Positions 46,118 to 53,820 of a DNA stretch of 63,210 nt are shown one piece after another. This DNA is from Phycisphaerales bacterium. Lineage in GTDB: Bacteria > Planctomycetota > Phycisphaerae > Phycisphaerales > UBA1924. Position numbers and translations under genes: made by a program. Numbering within the stretch: position 1 is the first letter of the stretch; every line of letters starts with the position of its first letter. Location: positions 1 through 63,210 of the forward strand of contig JALUWX010000046.1 of assembly GCA_027019265.1 (NCBI GenBank). Direction: 5' to 3'. The notes beneath the pieces are model-generated. The model was not told the origin of the DNA and did not search any database. It was given only the letters and a program-made list of their open reading frames with translations.

Positions 46118-47428
46118 TCACTCCCCCTTGAACACCACCCCCCCCTTCATCACAAACCACACCTCCTGATACGCACCCACATCCCCCATCGGATCCCGTT
46201 CCATCGCGATCAGATCCGCATACTTCCCAACCTCGATCGTCCCGAGATCATCGCTCACCCCGATCAGATCCGCCGCATTCACCGTCGCGCTCTTCAAACA
46301 ATCAACCGGTGTCATCCCCGCCTCGTGCATGTACACAAACTCCAGCGCGTTCGTCCCGTGCTCCCCAACCCCCACATCCGTCCCGAACGCGATCTTCACC
46401 CCACCCTTGTAAGCCCGTCCAAAAGCATCCTGAATCAGAGGCCCAACCGCCTCCGCCTTCGCACGGATCGCCTCCGGATAAAACCCGGGCTCCTCCGCCT
46501 TCCCCGCAACATACTTCCCCGCATGGATCGTCGGGACCAGATACGCCCCCGTCTCCACGAACAGCTCGATCGCCTCGTCATCCAGATAACTCCCGTGCTC
46601 GATCGAGTCCACCCCCGCGCGCAGCGCCGCCTTGATCCCCCCAGCCCCGTGCGCATGCGCCGCAACCTTCCGCCCCATCATGTTCGCCGCTTCCACGATC
46701 GACTCGAGCTCGTCATCAAAGAACTGCTGCTCCACCCCAGCAGCAGTCATCGACAACACCCCACCCGTCGCCGTGATCTTGATCAGATCCACCCCCTCGC
46801 GCACCCGAGCACGCACCGCTTTCCGCACCTCCGCCACCCCGTCCGAAGGCGCCGTCTCCGCACCCTGCGCCGGCCGCAACACCGGCGAAAACGCGTTCGT
46901 CCGATCCCCGTGCCCGCCCGTCACACTCACCGCAGGACCCGACACATACATCCGCGGCCCCTCGATCATCCCCGAGTTGATCCGATCCCGAAGCGCCAGC
47001 GCCGTCTGACCCCCGGATCCCACATTCCGCACCGACGTGAACCCCGCCATCAGCGTCCGCCGCGCATACACCGTCCCATCAATCGCCGCATACGCCTCCG
47101 TCTCCTGAAGCGCCCGCCGCATCCGCTCCGCCGAAGGAAGCGACTGCCCCGTCAGATGCGTGTGACAATCGATCAACCCCGGAGTCACAAACGACCCCTT
47201 CAGATCGATCACCCGGGTGTCCGGGCTCATGTCCAGATCCTCAAGCGATCGGTATGCGCTCACCACCTTCGCGATCCGACCATCCACGACGATCACCGTC
47301 GCCTCCTTGATGGGCTCCTCCCCCGGAACCGCATACAGCGTCCCCACATGAAGCACCACCGACTGCGCAGCAGCACCCGGGACCAGCACGAACAACGCAA
47401 GAACAACAGCAATCAGCGATCGACACAT
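46118..47428 (-). CDS. secreted metal-dependent amidohydrolase (imidazolonepropionase/prolidase-like)
   Basis: ATG 47428 has GAGGAG upstream and starts a signal peptide (MCRSLIAVVLALFVLVPGAAA-Q), so the 436-residue enzyme is exported. The amidohydrolase metal ligands are in order: HxH in PGLIDCHTHL, a probable carbamylated Lys in LIKITATGG, His in VAAHAHGAGG, His in IEHGSYL and Asp in FGTDVG. The NAADLIGVSDDLGTIEVGKYADL segment is the usual C-terminal signature. Relatives include Xaa-Pro dipeptidases and organophosphate acid anhydrolase-like enzymes. The physiological substrate is unknown. Confidence 0.9.
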   Translation of the reverse strand: MCRSLIAVVLALFVLVPGAAAQSVVLHVGTLYAVPGEEPIKEATVIVVDGRIAKVVSAYRSLEDLDMSPDTRVIDLKGSFVTPGLIDCHTHLTGQSLPSAERMRRALQETEAYAAIDGTVYARRTLMAGFTSVRNVGSGGQTALALRDRINSGMIEGPRMYVSGPAVSVTGGHGDRTNAFSPVLRPAQGAETAPSDGVAEVRKAVRARVREGVDLIKITATGGVLSMTAAGVEQQFFDDELESIVEAANMMGRKVAAHAHGAGGIKAALRAGVDSIEHGSYLDDEAIELFVETGAYLVPTIHAGKYVAGKAEEPGFYPEAIRAKAEAVGPLIQDAFGRAYKGGVKIAFGTDVGVGEHGTNALEFVYMHEAGMTPVDCLKSATVNAADLIGVSDDLGTIEVGKYADLIAMERDPMGDVGAYQEVWFVMKGGVVFKGE

Positions 47429-47515
47429 GATCCAGCTCCTCATACGGGTCCACCACGATACCACAAACACCCGATTTCCCGGATCCCGCGCCCGAAAGCC
47501 AGGGAACCGTGGAAT

Positions 47516-47528
47516 TGTTGTTCCAACA
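47516..47528. promoter_or_regulatory. inverted repeat upstream of the MarR gene
   Basis: TGTTG-TTC-CAACA lies 18 bp before the marR-type start and resembles MarR-type operators. A related TTTGTT-GT-AACAAA element precedes the pirin gene (48754-48767). Confidence 0.45.
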
Positions 47529-47545
47529 GACATATTCTCCGGGTA

Positions 47546-48049
47546 ATGCCCAAAACCCTCAAGGAACAAATCAACAAACGCTCCCCCTTCGCAAGCCCCG
47601 AAGAAGAAGCCTACCTCAACCTCATGCGCACCGCCGCCGAACTCTCCGGCGCAGAGTCCATCTTCTTCCGCTCCCTGAATCCCCGTCTCTCACCGGCCTC
47701 CTACAACGTCCTCCGCATCCTGAGGGGCCGCCAATCCCGAGGCGAATCCAAAGGCGTCCGCGCCTCCGAAATCGGATCCGACATGGTCGTCCGCATGCCC
47801 GACGTCACAAGACTCGTGGACCGACTCGAAACCCAAGCCCTCGTCAAACGCACCCGAGACACCCACGACAAACGCGTCGTCTGGGTCGCCATCACCAAAA
47901 AAGGACTCGCCCTCCTCGACCGAATCGAGGGAGACGTCCACGACACCGTGCGCACCCTCCTCAAGCACATGTCCAAAGACGAACTCGACACCCTGAGCCG
48001 ACTCCTCGAGAAAGCCCGGGACCCAAGCGAAGGAAAGCCCCGATCATGA
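47546..48049 (+). CDS. MarR family transcriptional regulator
   Basis: The 167-residue protein has the winged helix-turn-helix of MarR regulators: YNVLRILRGRQSRGESKGVRASEIGS (recognition region), then MPDVTRLVDRLETQALVKRTRDTHDKRVVWVAITKKGLALLDRI with the wing around RDTHDKR. MarR proteins often sense oxidants, phenolics or quinones. Its stop overlaps the start of the flavodoxin-fold gene as ATGA, so both are co-translated. A 13-bp inverted repeat lies just upstream. The ribosome-binding site is weak (CCGGGTA). Confidence 0.9.
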   Translation: MPKTLKEQINKRSPFASPEEEAYLNLMRTAAELSGAESIFFRSLNPRLSPASYNVLRILRGRQSRGESKGVRASEIGSDMVVRMPDVTRLVDRLETQALVKRTRDTHDKRVVWVAITKKGLALLDRIEGDVHDTVRTLLKHMSKDELDTLSRLLEKARDPSEGKPRS

Positions 48050-48630
48050 CCAAAGTCGTTGTCGCATACCACTCCGGGTTCGGACACACCAAAGCCATCG
48101 CCGAATCCATCCTCAAAGGCGTCGCCCGCGTCGAAGGCATCGAACCCACACTCGTCAACGTGGACGATCTCGGCGCACCCGATCAAGAGTTCAAACTCGG
48201 ACCCGAATGGGACGTCCTCCACCAAGCCGACGGGATCATCATGGGATCACCCACATACATGGGAACCGTCAGCGCCGGGTTCAAACGCTTCATGGACTCC
48301 TGCGGCGCCATCTGGCTCACCCAAGCATGGCGCGACAAAGTCGCCGCGGGCTTCACCAACGGCGGCGCACTCTCCGGAGACAAACTCAACACCCTCACCT
48401 CCCTCAGCATCTTCGCCTCGCAACTCTCCATGATCTGGATCTCCCAGGGGGTCCACATGGACTCCGAGAACGGCCTCAACCGCATGGGCTCCTACCACGG
48501 ATTCATGGCCCAGTCCGAAGAAGCCGCCCCAGACCAAACCCCCCCCAAGGAAGACCACGCCACCGCCGAACTCTTCGGAGAACGAGTCGCGCGAGCCACC
48601 CTCCAATGGGTCACCGGCCGCCCCTCCTAA
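48046..48630 (+). CDS. WrbA-like NAD(P)H:quinone oxidoreductase (flavodoxin fold)
   Basis: The 194-residue protein starts MTKVVVAYHSGFGHTKAIAES, with the FMN-phosphate loop SGFGHTK. It has the FMN-binding ADGIIMGSPTYMGTVSAGFKRFMD and the WRDKVAAGFTNGGALSGDK segment seen in WrbA proteins. WrbA enzymes reduce quinones by two electrons, which avoids semiquinone radicals. It is translationally coupled to the MarR gene. The downstream pirin gene completes a likely redox or quinone response cassette. Confidence 0.88.
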   Translation: MTKVVVAYHSGFGHTKAIAESILKGVARVEGIEPTLVNVDDLGAPDQEFKLGPEWDVLHQADGIIMGSPTYMGTVSAGFKRFMDSCGAIWLTQAWRDKVAAGFTNGGALSGDKLNTLTSLSIFASQLSMIWISQGVHMDSENGLNRMGSYHGFMAQSEEAAPDQTPPKEDHATAELFGERVARATLQWVTGRPS

Positions 48631-48640
48631 CCCCCCGCGC

Positions 48641-48708
48641 ACCCAATCACCCGGATCCAACCAAACACCCGATCCGACCGATTACCCGATCCAATCAACA
48701 CCCAATCC
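48641..48708. repeat. iteron-like tandem array of ACCC(G/A)ATCC
   Basis: Copies start at 48649 (ACCCGGATCC), 48667 and 48684 (ACCCGATCC) and 48700 (ACCCAATCC), spaced 18, 17 and 16 bp. A partial ACCCAATC lies at 48641. The array is wholly non-coding, between the flavodoxin and pirin genes. The even spacing of nearly two helical turns resembles initiator iterons, but the sequence is not a standard DnaA box. Confidence 0.55.
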
Positions 48709-48753
48709 GCCAGATCCCCAGCCCCGGGAATGTTCCGCCCTCCCAAAGTGTTG

Positions 48754-48767
48754 TTTGTTGTAACAAA
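48754..48767. promoter_or_regulatory. AT-rich inverted repeat upstream of pirin
   Basis: TTTGTT-GT-AACAAA is symmetric around GT. It resembles the inverted repeat before the marR gene, so the same MarR protein may bind both. It could also be part of an unwinding element next to the iterons. Confidence 0.4.
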
Positions 48768-48768
48768 T

Positions 48769-48786
48769 ATGTTCCACGTGGAACAT
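48769..48786. other. parS-like ParB-binding site
   Basis: The 18-bp perfect palindrome ATGTTCCACGTGGAACAT contains TGTTCCACGTGGAACA, which matches the parS sequence known from pseudomonads and is close to the Bacillus consensus. It is the only copy I found in the window. ParB nucleates here for chromosome segregation in those bacteria, usually near the origin. A regulatory palindrome for pirin is the alternative. Confidence 0.65.
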
Positions 48787-48815
48787 CCACCCCCGAACCA
48801 CACAAAGGAACCACC

Positions 48816-49511
48816 ATGATCACCATCCGAAAGAGCACCGACCGAGGCGCCTTCGACCACGGCTGGCTCCGCGCACGACACACCTTCTCCTTCGCAAGAT
48901 ACATCGACCGAGACTGGACCCACTTCCGACAGCTCCGAGTCATCAACGAAGACATCGTCGCCCCGCGCCGGGGTTTCTCCGAACACCCCCACAAGGACAT
49001 GGAGATCATCACCTACCCCATCTCCGGAACCCTGCGCCACAAGGACTCCCTCGGGAATGTGGAAGACATCACCCGAGGGATGATCCAGCGCATGAGCGCC
49101 GGGTCCGGGATCGTCCACGCGGAGCTGAACCCCACAGACCAACCCGTCCATCTGCTCCAGATCTGGATCCACCCGCGCGAGCCCGGGCTCGCGCCATCGC
49201 ACGAGAGCGCGCGCACCAAGGTCCACACCGAACCCGGGCGCTTCCACACCCTCGTGAGCGAGGACGGGCGCGACGGGTCGATGATCATCCAGCAGGACGC
49301 GCGCATGCTCGCCGGGCTGTTCGTCCCGGGGGACCGCGCGAGCTACGTGCTGAGCGACGGGCGCCACGCTTGGATCCAGATTGTGTCCGGTTCCGTGCGC
49401 GTCAACGGCGCGCAGCTCGCCCAAGGCGACGGCGCGGCGATCTCCGACGAATCCGCACTCGATTTCGAGTTCGACGACGACACCGAACTGCTCGTCTTCG
49501 ACCTTGCGTGA
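48816..49511 (+). CDS. pirin family protein
   Basis: The 231-residue bicupin has the pirin signature HPHKDMEIITYP with metal ligands His57 and His59, and SAGSGIVHAE with His101 and Glu103. These are the four iron ligands of pirins. Several bacterial and human pirins have quercetin 2,3-dioxygenase activity, and others act as redox-sensitive regulators. AAAGGAA lies five to six bases before ATG 48816. It follows the MarR-WrbA pair after a 185-bp gap with its own inverted repeat, so it may have a separate promoter under the same control. Its stop abuts that of the convergent kinase gene. Confidence 0.93.
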   Translation: MITIRKSTDRGAFDHGWLRARHTFSFARYIDRDWTHFRQLRVINEDIVAPRRGFSEHPHKDMEIITYPISGTLRHKDSLGNVEDITRGMIQRMSAGSGIVHAELNPTDQPVHLLQIWIHPREPGLAPSHESARTKVHTEPGRFHTLVSEDGRDGSMIIQQDARMLAGLFVPGDRASYVLSDGRHAWIQIVSGSVRVNGAQLAQGDGAAISDESALDFEFDDDTELLVFDLA

Positions 49512-51209
49512 TTAGCCGATCCCGATCGAGTCCGCGCCCTGTCGGTTGCTCGTCGCGCTCGGGTCGAGCTGTTCGTCGAGGTCGGCCGGGAGGATGATCC
49601 GGAAGATTGATCCCTGACCCGGGGTGCTCTCGACGCGCATCCGTCCCTTGTGCTCGTAGACGATCCGCTTGGTCACCGCGAGCCCGAGCCCCGTGCCCTT
49701 GAGGCCCTTGGTGGTGTTGAAGGGCTCGAAGATCCACGCGAGTTTGTCCTCGGGGATCCCCGGGCCGTTGTCGATCACGGAGATCGTGACGGCCGGGCGC
49801 GTCTTCGCGCCCGGGGTGTTCGTGTTGGGGCGCGACTCGTGGAAGGAGACGCGCACGGTGACCGCGCCCGTGTCGTTGGGGGCCGCTTCGATCGCGTTGG
49901 ACAGCAGGTTCATCAGCGCCTGATGGATCAGGGACGGATCGACGGCGATGGGGGGCATCTCCGGGTCCGCATCGACGATGAGCGCGATGTGTCGCTCCGC
50001 GCACGGCTGCTCGAAGAGCTCGGCGCAGTCCTGGGCGATTTTGTTGAGCTGGGTGAGCTCGAGCTCAAGCTGGAGCTTGCGCCCGAACGCGAGCATGTTC
50101 ATCGTGAGCGCGGAGACCCGGTCGAGGTTCCGGCGCAGGATCCCCCACCCGTTGCGCGCCGTGTCGAGGTCCGATTTGGTGAGCCCGATCTCGACAACGT
50201 CCGCGCCCCCGCGCAGCCCTTGGAGGATGTTCTTGATCGAGTGCGACAACGACGCGACGGTCTCCCCGATCGCGGCCATTCTTTCGGAGGTCACACGTTT
50301 GAGGTGCTCGTCGGCGTTCGCGAGCGCGAGCCCGGTGTGCTGCCCGATCGCGTTGAGGAGCGCGAGCTGTTCCCGGTTGAACGCGTGGTGCACGGTGGAC
50401 GAGTCGATGTAGATCGCGCCGAAGGTCTGGTCCCCGAAGGTGATGGGGGAGCAGATGGCGCTGCGGATCTGGTAACGCTGGACCGAATCGCCGGCGGCGA
50501 AGCGCGGGTCCTGCATGGCGTTGGTGGAGAGCACCCCTTCGCCTTGCATGGCCGCGTGGAGGATCGTCGTCGAGACGTGGATCTTGCTCGCTTCTTCCGA
50601 CTGCGGCGGCGTCGCGTAGTGGATGAGACCCGGGACCATGGGTGATTCGGGGGTGGGTCCCGGGATCATGATGACCCCGCGCTCGGGCTTGAACTCGTTG
50701 AACACGAGGAGCATGACCTGCTCGAGGAGCTCGCGCTTGTTCATGAGGCGCGCGGTGATCGAGGTCAGGGTGTAGATGACGCGCAGGTGGTCCATCGCGA
50801 CGAGCGCGGGATCGACACCCTCCCCGATGTAGGAATCCCCCGAGCTCGGGAGGACGGCTTCGACATCGACTTCCTGCTCTTCCTCGTCCGTGAGCATGAC
50901 GGCGGAGCGGTTGCGTTCCTGGTCCCCCGTGAACAGCAGGGTGGTCGTCCCGACGGTGATCTCGTCGCCGTCTTCGAGTCGGATCCGGTCGTGGATCTGG
51001 ACCCGGTTGACGTGGGTCCCGTTGTTGGAGTCGAGGTCGCGGACGTACCAGACGTCGCCGTCGGGGGTGAGCTCGGCGTGTCGTCTGGAGACGGTGTTGT
51101 CCGTGATGGGGAGGGCTTCGGAGGATCGTCCGATGAGCTGGGGCTCCCCGGTGGGGAGTTGGTATTCGCGTCCCTCGTCGGGGCCGTAGATGACCGTGAG
51201 CATCGGCAT
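49512..51209 (-). CDS. FHA-GAF sensor histidine kinase (cytoplasmic)
   Basis: The 565-residue protein has no TM segment. An N-terminal FHA domain (LIGRSSEALPITDN, SRRHAEL, DLDSNNGTHVN; about residues 1-95) would bind phosphothreonine. A GAF domain (about 150-310) is followed by a histidine-kinase core with an unusual H-box, SLSHSIKNILQGLRGG (His323), and a complete HATPase domain (NLLSNAIEAA, DNGPGIPEDKLAWIFEPF, GTGLGLAVTKRI). The FHA-GAF-kinase order links Ser/Thr phosphorylation to two-component signalling. I chose ATG 51209; in-frame ATG 51245 would add twelve residues. It is divergent from holA across about 42 bp. No regulator is adjacent. Confidence 0.85.
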   Translation of the reverse strand: MPMLTVIYGPDEGREYQLPTGEPQLIGRSSEALPITDNTVSRRHAELTPDGDVWYVRDLDSNNGTHVNRVQIHDRIRLEDGDEITVGTTTLLFTGDQERNRSAVMLTDEEEQEVDVEAVLPSSGDSYIGEGVDPALVAMDHLRVIYTLTSITARLMNKRELLEQVMLLVFNEFKPERGVIMIPGPTPESPMVPGLIHYATPPQSEEASKIHVSTTILHAAMQGEGVLSTNAMQDPRFAAGDSVQRYQIRSAICSPITFGDQTFGAIYIDSSTVHHAFNREQLALLNAIGQHTGLALANADEHLKRVTSERMAAIGETVASLSHSIKNILQGLRGGADVVEIGLTKSDLDTARNGWGILRRNLDRVSALTMNMLAFGRKLQLELELTQLNKIAQDCAELFEQPCAERHIALIVDADPEMPPIAVDPSLIHQALMNLLSNAIEAAPNDTGAVTVRVSFHESRPNTNTPGAKTRPAVTISVIDNGPGIPEDKLAWIFEPFNTTKGLKGTGLGLAVTKRIVYEHKGRMRVESTPGQGSIFRIILPADLDEQLDPSATSNRQGADSIGIG

Positions 51210-51242
51210 GGACCCACGATATCCGTGATCGTGGTCGTATAC

Positions 51243-51248
51243 CATAAT
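51243..51248 (+). promoter_or_regulatory. candidate -10 element for leaderless holA
   Basis: CATAAT sits four bases before the GTG of holA and there is no ribosome-binding site. Transcription starting at or near the GTG would give a leaderless message. No clear -35 is present. Confidence 0.3.
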
Positions 51249-51251
51249 TCC

Positions 51252-52256
51252 GTGGCGAAGCGCACATCTTCAGCACCGACCCAGCCCAGCCCGGCGCACC
51301 GGGTGGTTGTCCTTGCGGGGAAGGAGCTGTTCCTCCGGTCGCACTACACGACGGCGCTCCGGAACGCGCTGGAGAAAGAGCACGGGGAGATCGAGACGTT
51401 CCAGTACGATGGGAACTCGTGCGCGGCCGCGGAGGTGTTGGACGAGTGCCGATCGTTCGGGCTGATGTCCACGCACAAGATGATCGTGGTGGACGATGCG
51501 GACAGCTTCGTGAACGCGGACACCCGTCCGATGCTCACGAAGTACGCGGAAGCGCCGAACGAGCAGTCCACGCTGGTGCTGCGCGCTTCGACGTGGCGCG
51601 CGGGGAACCTGGACAAAGCGATCGGGAAGGTGGGGGTGGTCATCAAGTGCGATGCGGTCGATGAGGGGACGGCCGGCAAGTGGATCATCGGGCGCGCGAA
51701 GCGCCAGTACGGGGTGGATGTGTCGATGCGTGTTGCGGCGATGCTCGTCGAGCGGCTCGGGACGGATCTGGGTCGGATCGACGGGGAGCTGGGGAAGCTC
51801 GCGACGGCGGCGGGGGAGTCGGGGTCGATCACGGAGCAGCATGTCACGGAGCTGGTGGGGCTGACGCGCGAGGAGGAGGTGTGGGCGCTGCAGTCGTATC
51901 TGTTGTCGGGGAATCTGGAGCAGACGATCCGGGAGCTGCGCGTGATTCTGGGGAACGGGGCGAAGGACACCCATGTCCCGGCGGTGTTTGCGTGTTCGGA
52001 CCTGGCGCGGAAGCTGGTGGGCGCGAGCGAGGGGATGGCGCGTGGGGTGAACGCGAACACGATCGCGAAGGAGCTGCGGCTGTGGGGGCCGAGCCGGGAC
52101 GTGATTCTGCACGCGGCGCGTCGGGCGGGGGCTCCGAGGTCGCGGAAGCTGTTCGATCACTGTGTCGAGGCGGATATGACGATCAAGTCGTCGTCGGTGG
52201 ACCCGAGGGTGCTGCTGGAGCGTTTGGCGGTCGAGTTCGCGATGCTGACCCGATGA
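51252..52256 (+). CDS. holA: DNA polymerase III subunit delta
   Basis: The delta subunit opens the beta clamp as part of the clamp loader. The 334-residue frame from GTG 51252 contains RVVVLAGKELFLRSHYTTALRNAL (family N-terminal VxxLxGxExFLR pattern), SFGLMSTHKMIVVDDADSFV, LVLRASTWRAGNLDKAIGK, and the C-terminal collar helices EEEVWALQSYLLSGNLEQTIRELRVILGNG. The annotated frame is open far upstream within the divergent kinase gene, but the family start is at the GTG. HolA and DnaN are both in the window but about 50 kb apart. Confidence 0.9.
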   Translation: MAKRTSSAPTQPSPAHRVVVLAGKELFLRSHYTTALRNALEKEHGEIETFQYDGNSCAAAEVLDECRSFGLMSTHKMIVVDDADSFVNADTRPMLTKYAEAPNEQSTLVLRASTWRAGNLDKAIGKVGVVIKCDAVDEGTAGKWIIGRAKRQYGVDVSMRVAAMLVERLGTDLGRIDGELGKLATAAGESGSITEQHVTELVGLTREEEVWALQSYLLSGNLEQTIRELRVILGNGAKDTHVPAVFACSDLARKLVGASEGMARGVNANTIAKELRLWGPSRDVILHAARRAGAPRSRKLFDHCVEADMTIKSSSVDPRVLLERLAVEFAMLTR

Positions 52257-52302
52257 ATCGGGGTGGGGGATCGGGGGGTGTGATGTCGCGCAAACCCGAT
52301 CG

Positions 52303-52311
52303 TGGTATGAT
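52303..52311 (+). promoter_or_regulatory. extended -10 promoter of the lipoprotein gene
   Basis: TGGTATGAT combines a TGN extension with TATGAT, about 50 bp before the ATG. The -35 is poor, as is usual for extended -10 promoters. Confidence 0.45.
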
Positions 52312-52362
52312 TTTGTCCGAGTGGCCGATGATCACTCCGGGACGCAGAGCAGGAGGCTCGAT

Positions 52363-53682
52363 ATGACCCGCCGCGATGGATCGCGCACTTTCCCGATCGT
52401 GATGACCACGGCTGTCCTTGTGTTGACGGGGTGTGGGGGGCATCTCGGGATTCTCAAGCCCAAACCGAGTGCGCAGCCCGAGGATGACGGGGGGGTGGAT
52501 ACGTCGTTGTCCGCGCTGCGCCGTGACCAGGACCCGGTCGCGGCGGATCCCGGGGAGTTCGAGCGGATCCCGGAGGACACGAGCACGCGCGCGCGGGTGG
52601 AGGAGTCGGCGCGGCTGATGGAGGGGTACTTCCGTGAGCTGGACGCGGCGGCGCAGGGAAGGGCGGATGCGCCGGCGCTGGAGCCCGAGCGGGTGTCGAT
52701 CAACGCGGATCCGGTGGAGCGCCCGGCGGAGACGACGATCCGGACTCCGGAACCGGTTGTTCGGGACACGACCCCGGAGCTCGATGCGCGGCCGGATCCG
52801 GAGAATGCGGGGATCGGCGACACCTTCTCGCTGAGCGCGGCGATGAACGAACGGGAGGGGGGCGGGTCCGAGGGGGGCGGTGCTGAGACGGAGGCGCCGG
52901 TCGATGCGCCGATCGAGACGGCGGTGGAGGTTGCGGTTGAGCCCGAGCCGGATCCGGTTCCGGTGGATCCGGAGGCGCGGAAGAAGCAGCTCGTGACGGA
53001 GCTTGTGGACGTGCTGACCCAGGTGGCGCGGGAGTCGGAGGATCCGAGCGCGGCGGCGATTGATCTTGCGGCGCTGGAGTCGATGGGTGCGGGGACGCTC
53101 GAGCAGCTGCACGAGCAGGGGGTGTTGTCGAACTCGGAGATGGCGACGCTCGGCGCGGCGCGGGATGTGTTGCGTTCGATCTCGAGCTCGGGGTCGATCG
53201 CTTCGCCGGCGGAGGTTTCGGAGGTGCTGGCGCGGGTGAAGTCGGAGCTGGATGAGCGCGCGGGGCTTCGGATTACGCGCGCGGCGTTGTGCACGAGTGT
53301 GGCGGGGTTCGGGCGGTATGAGCCGTTCGCGAAGAACGAGTTTGTTGCGGGGTCGGCGCAGCAAGCAATCGTGTACACGGAGGTTGATCGGTTCGGGTAT
53401 CGGGAGTTTGCGGGGGCGGACGGTGAGCCCAGGTACGAGGTGGAGTTGTCTCAGCGGCTCGAGCTGTACCACGTTGCGGATGATCTGAACACGTGGAACC
53501 GCGCGGCGGAGGTGATCTCGGAGACGAGTCGGAACAAGGTTCGGGACTTCTATCTGATCAATCAGATCACGCTCCCGAGGACGCTTGGGCCGGGGAGCTA
53601 TCACTTGAAGGTGGTGATGCGTGATCTGGTGCGGCAGACGACGAGCGAGATGATTATCCCGATCCGGATTCTGGCGCGTTGA
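52363..53682 (+). CDS. lipoprotein of unknown function with an acidic low-complexity region
   Basis: ATG 52363 has AGGAGG at 52351-52356. The signal peptide ends in a lipobox LTGC, with Cys24 the lipid-attachment site. Residues 30-230 are acidic and low in complexity (EPDPVPVDPEA, EGGGSEGGGAETEAP), probably a flexible spacer. A structured domain follows from about residue 250, with a helical segment (VTELVDVLTQVARESED, LARVKSELDERAGLRITRAALCTSV) and a C-terminal beta domain (GRYEPFAKNEFVAG, AIVYTEVDRFGYREF, RYEVELSQRLELYH, GSYHLKVVMRDLVR). The end resembles Ig-like surface lipoproteins. I do not recognise a family. Confidence 0.8.
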   Translation: MTRRDGSRTFPIVMTTAVLVLTGCGGHLGILKPKPSAQPEDDGGVDTSLSALRRDQDPVAADPGEFERIPEDTSTRARVEESARLMEGYFRELDAAAQGRADAPALEPERVSINADPVERPAETTIRTPEPVVRDTTPELDARPDPENAGIGDTFSLSAAMNEREGGGSEGGGAETEAPVDAPIETAVEVAVEPEPDPVPVDPEARKKQLVTELVDVLTQVARESEDPSAAAIDLAALESMGAGTLEQLHEQGVLSNSEMATLGAARDVLRSISSSGSIASPAEVSEVLARVKSELDERAGLRITRAALCTSVAGFGRYEPFAKNEFVAGSAQQAIVYTEVDRFGYREFAGADGEPRYEVELSQRLELYHVADDLNTWNRAAEVISETSRNKVRDFYLINQITLPRTLGPGSYHLKVVMRDLVRQTTSEMIIPIRILAR

Positions 53683-53715
53683 GTGGGTGAAGGTCCGAGA
53701 ACCCGGGGTGGTGGG

Positions 53716-53777
53716 TTCAAAAGCAGAAACTGGCAGCCCTGGGACGTACCTCTCTCCACGAGTCCCAAAGCTGCCAG
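53716..53777 (-). terminator. long imperfect hairpin, terminator of the glycosyltransferase gene
   Basis: CTGGCAG (53730-53736) pairs with CTGCCAG (53771-53777), and GGGAC with GTCCC inside it. On the minus strand TTTCTGCTTTTG follows. Confidence 0.6.
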
Positions 53778-53820
53778 TCCTGAGGGTGAAAGCGTACCGA
53801 ATCGGGGTGGGTCATGCAAC

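Larger units (their letters stand above)
48631..49300. other. candidate replication origin region (skew switch, iterons, AT-rich patch, parS-like site)
   Basis: The plus strand is C-rich to the left and G-rich to the right of about 49.2 kb regardless of gene orientation. For example 44581-44640 has 24 C and 13 G (plus-coding), 46561-46620 has 26 C and 12 G (minus-coding), 52981-53040 has 26 G and 13 C (plus-coding) and 54841-54900 has 27 G and 14 C (minus-coding). The change occurs inside the pirin gene: 49201-49260 has 25 C and 17 G, 49261-49320 has 18 C and 24 G. The 185-bp gap before pirin holds the iterons, the AT-rich stretch 48745-48770 and the parS-like palindrome. Confidence 0.5.

Noticed and set aside
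45887..47545. N-terminal extension of the MarR frame
   Set aside because: It is antisense to the HI0933 and amidohydrolase genes and is Arg/His/Pro-rich. The MarR fold begins at 47546.
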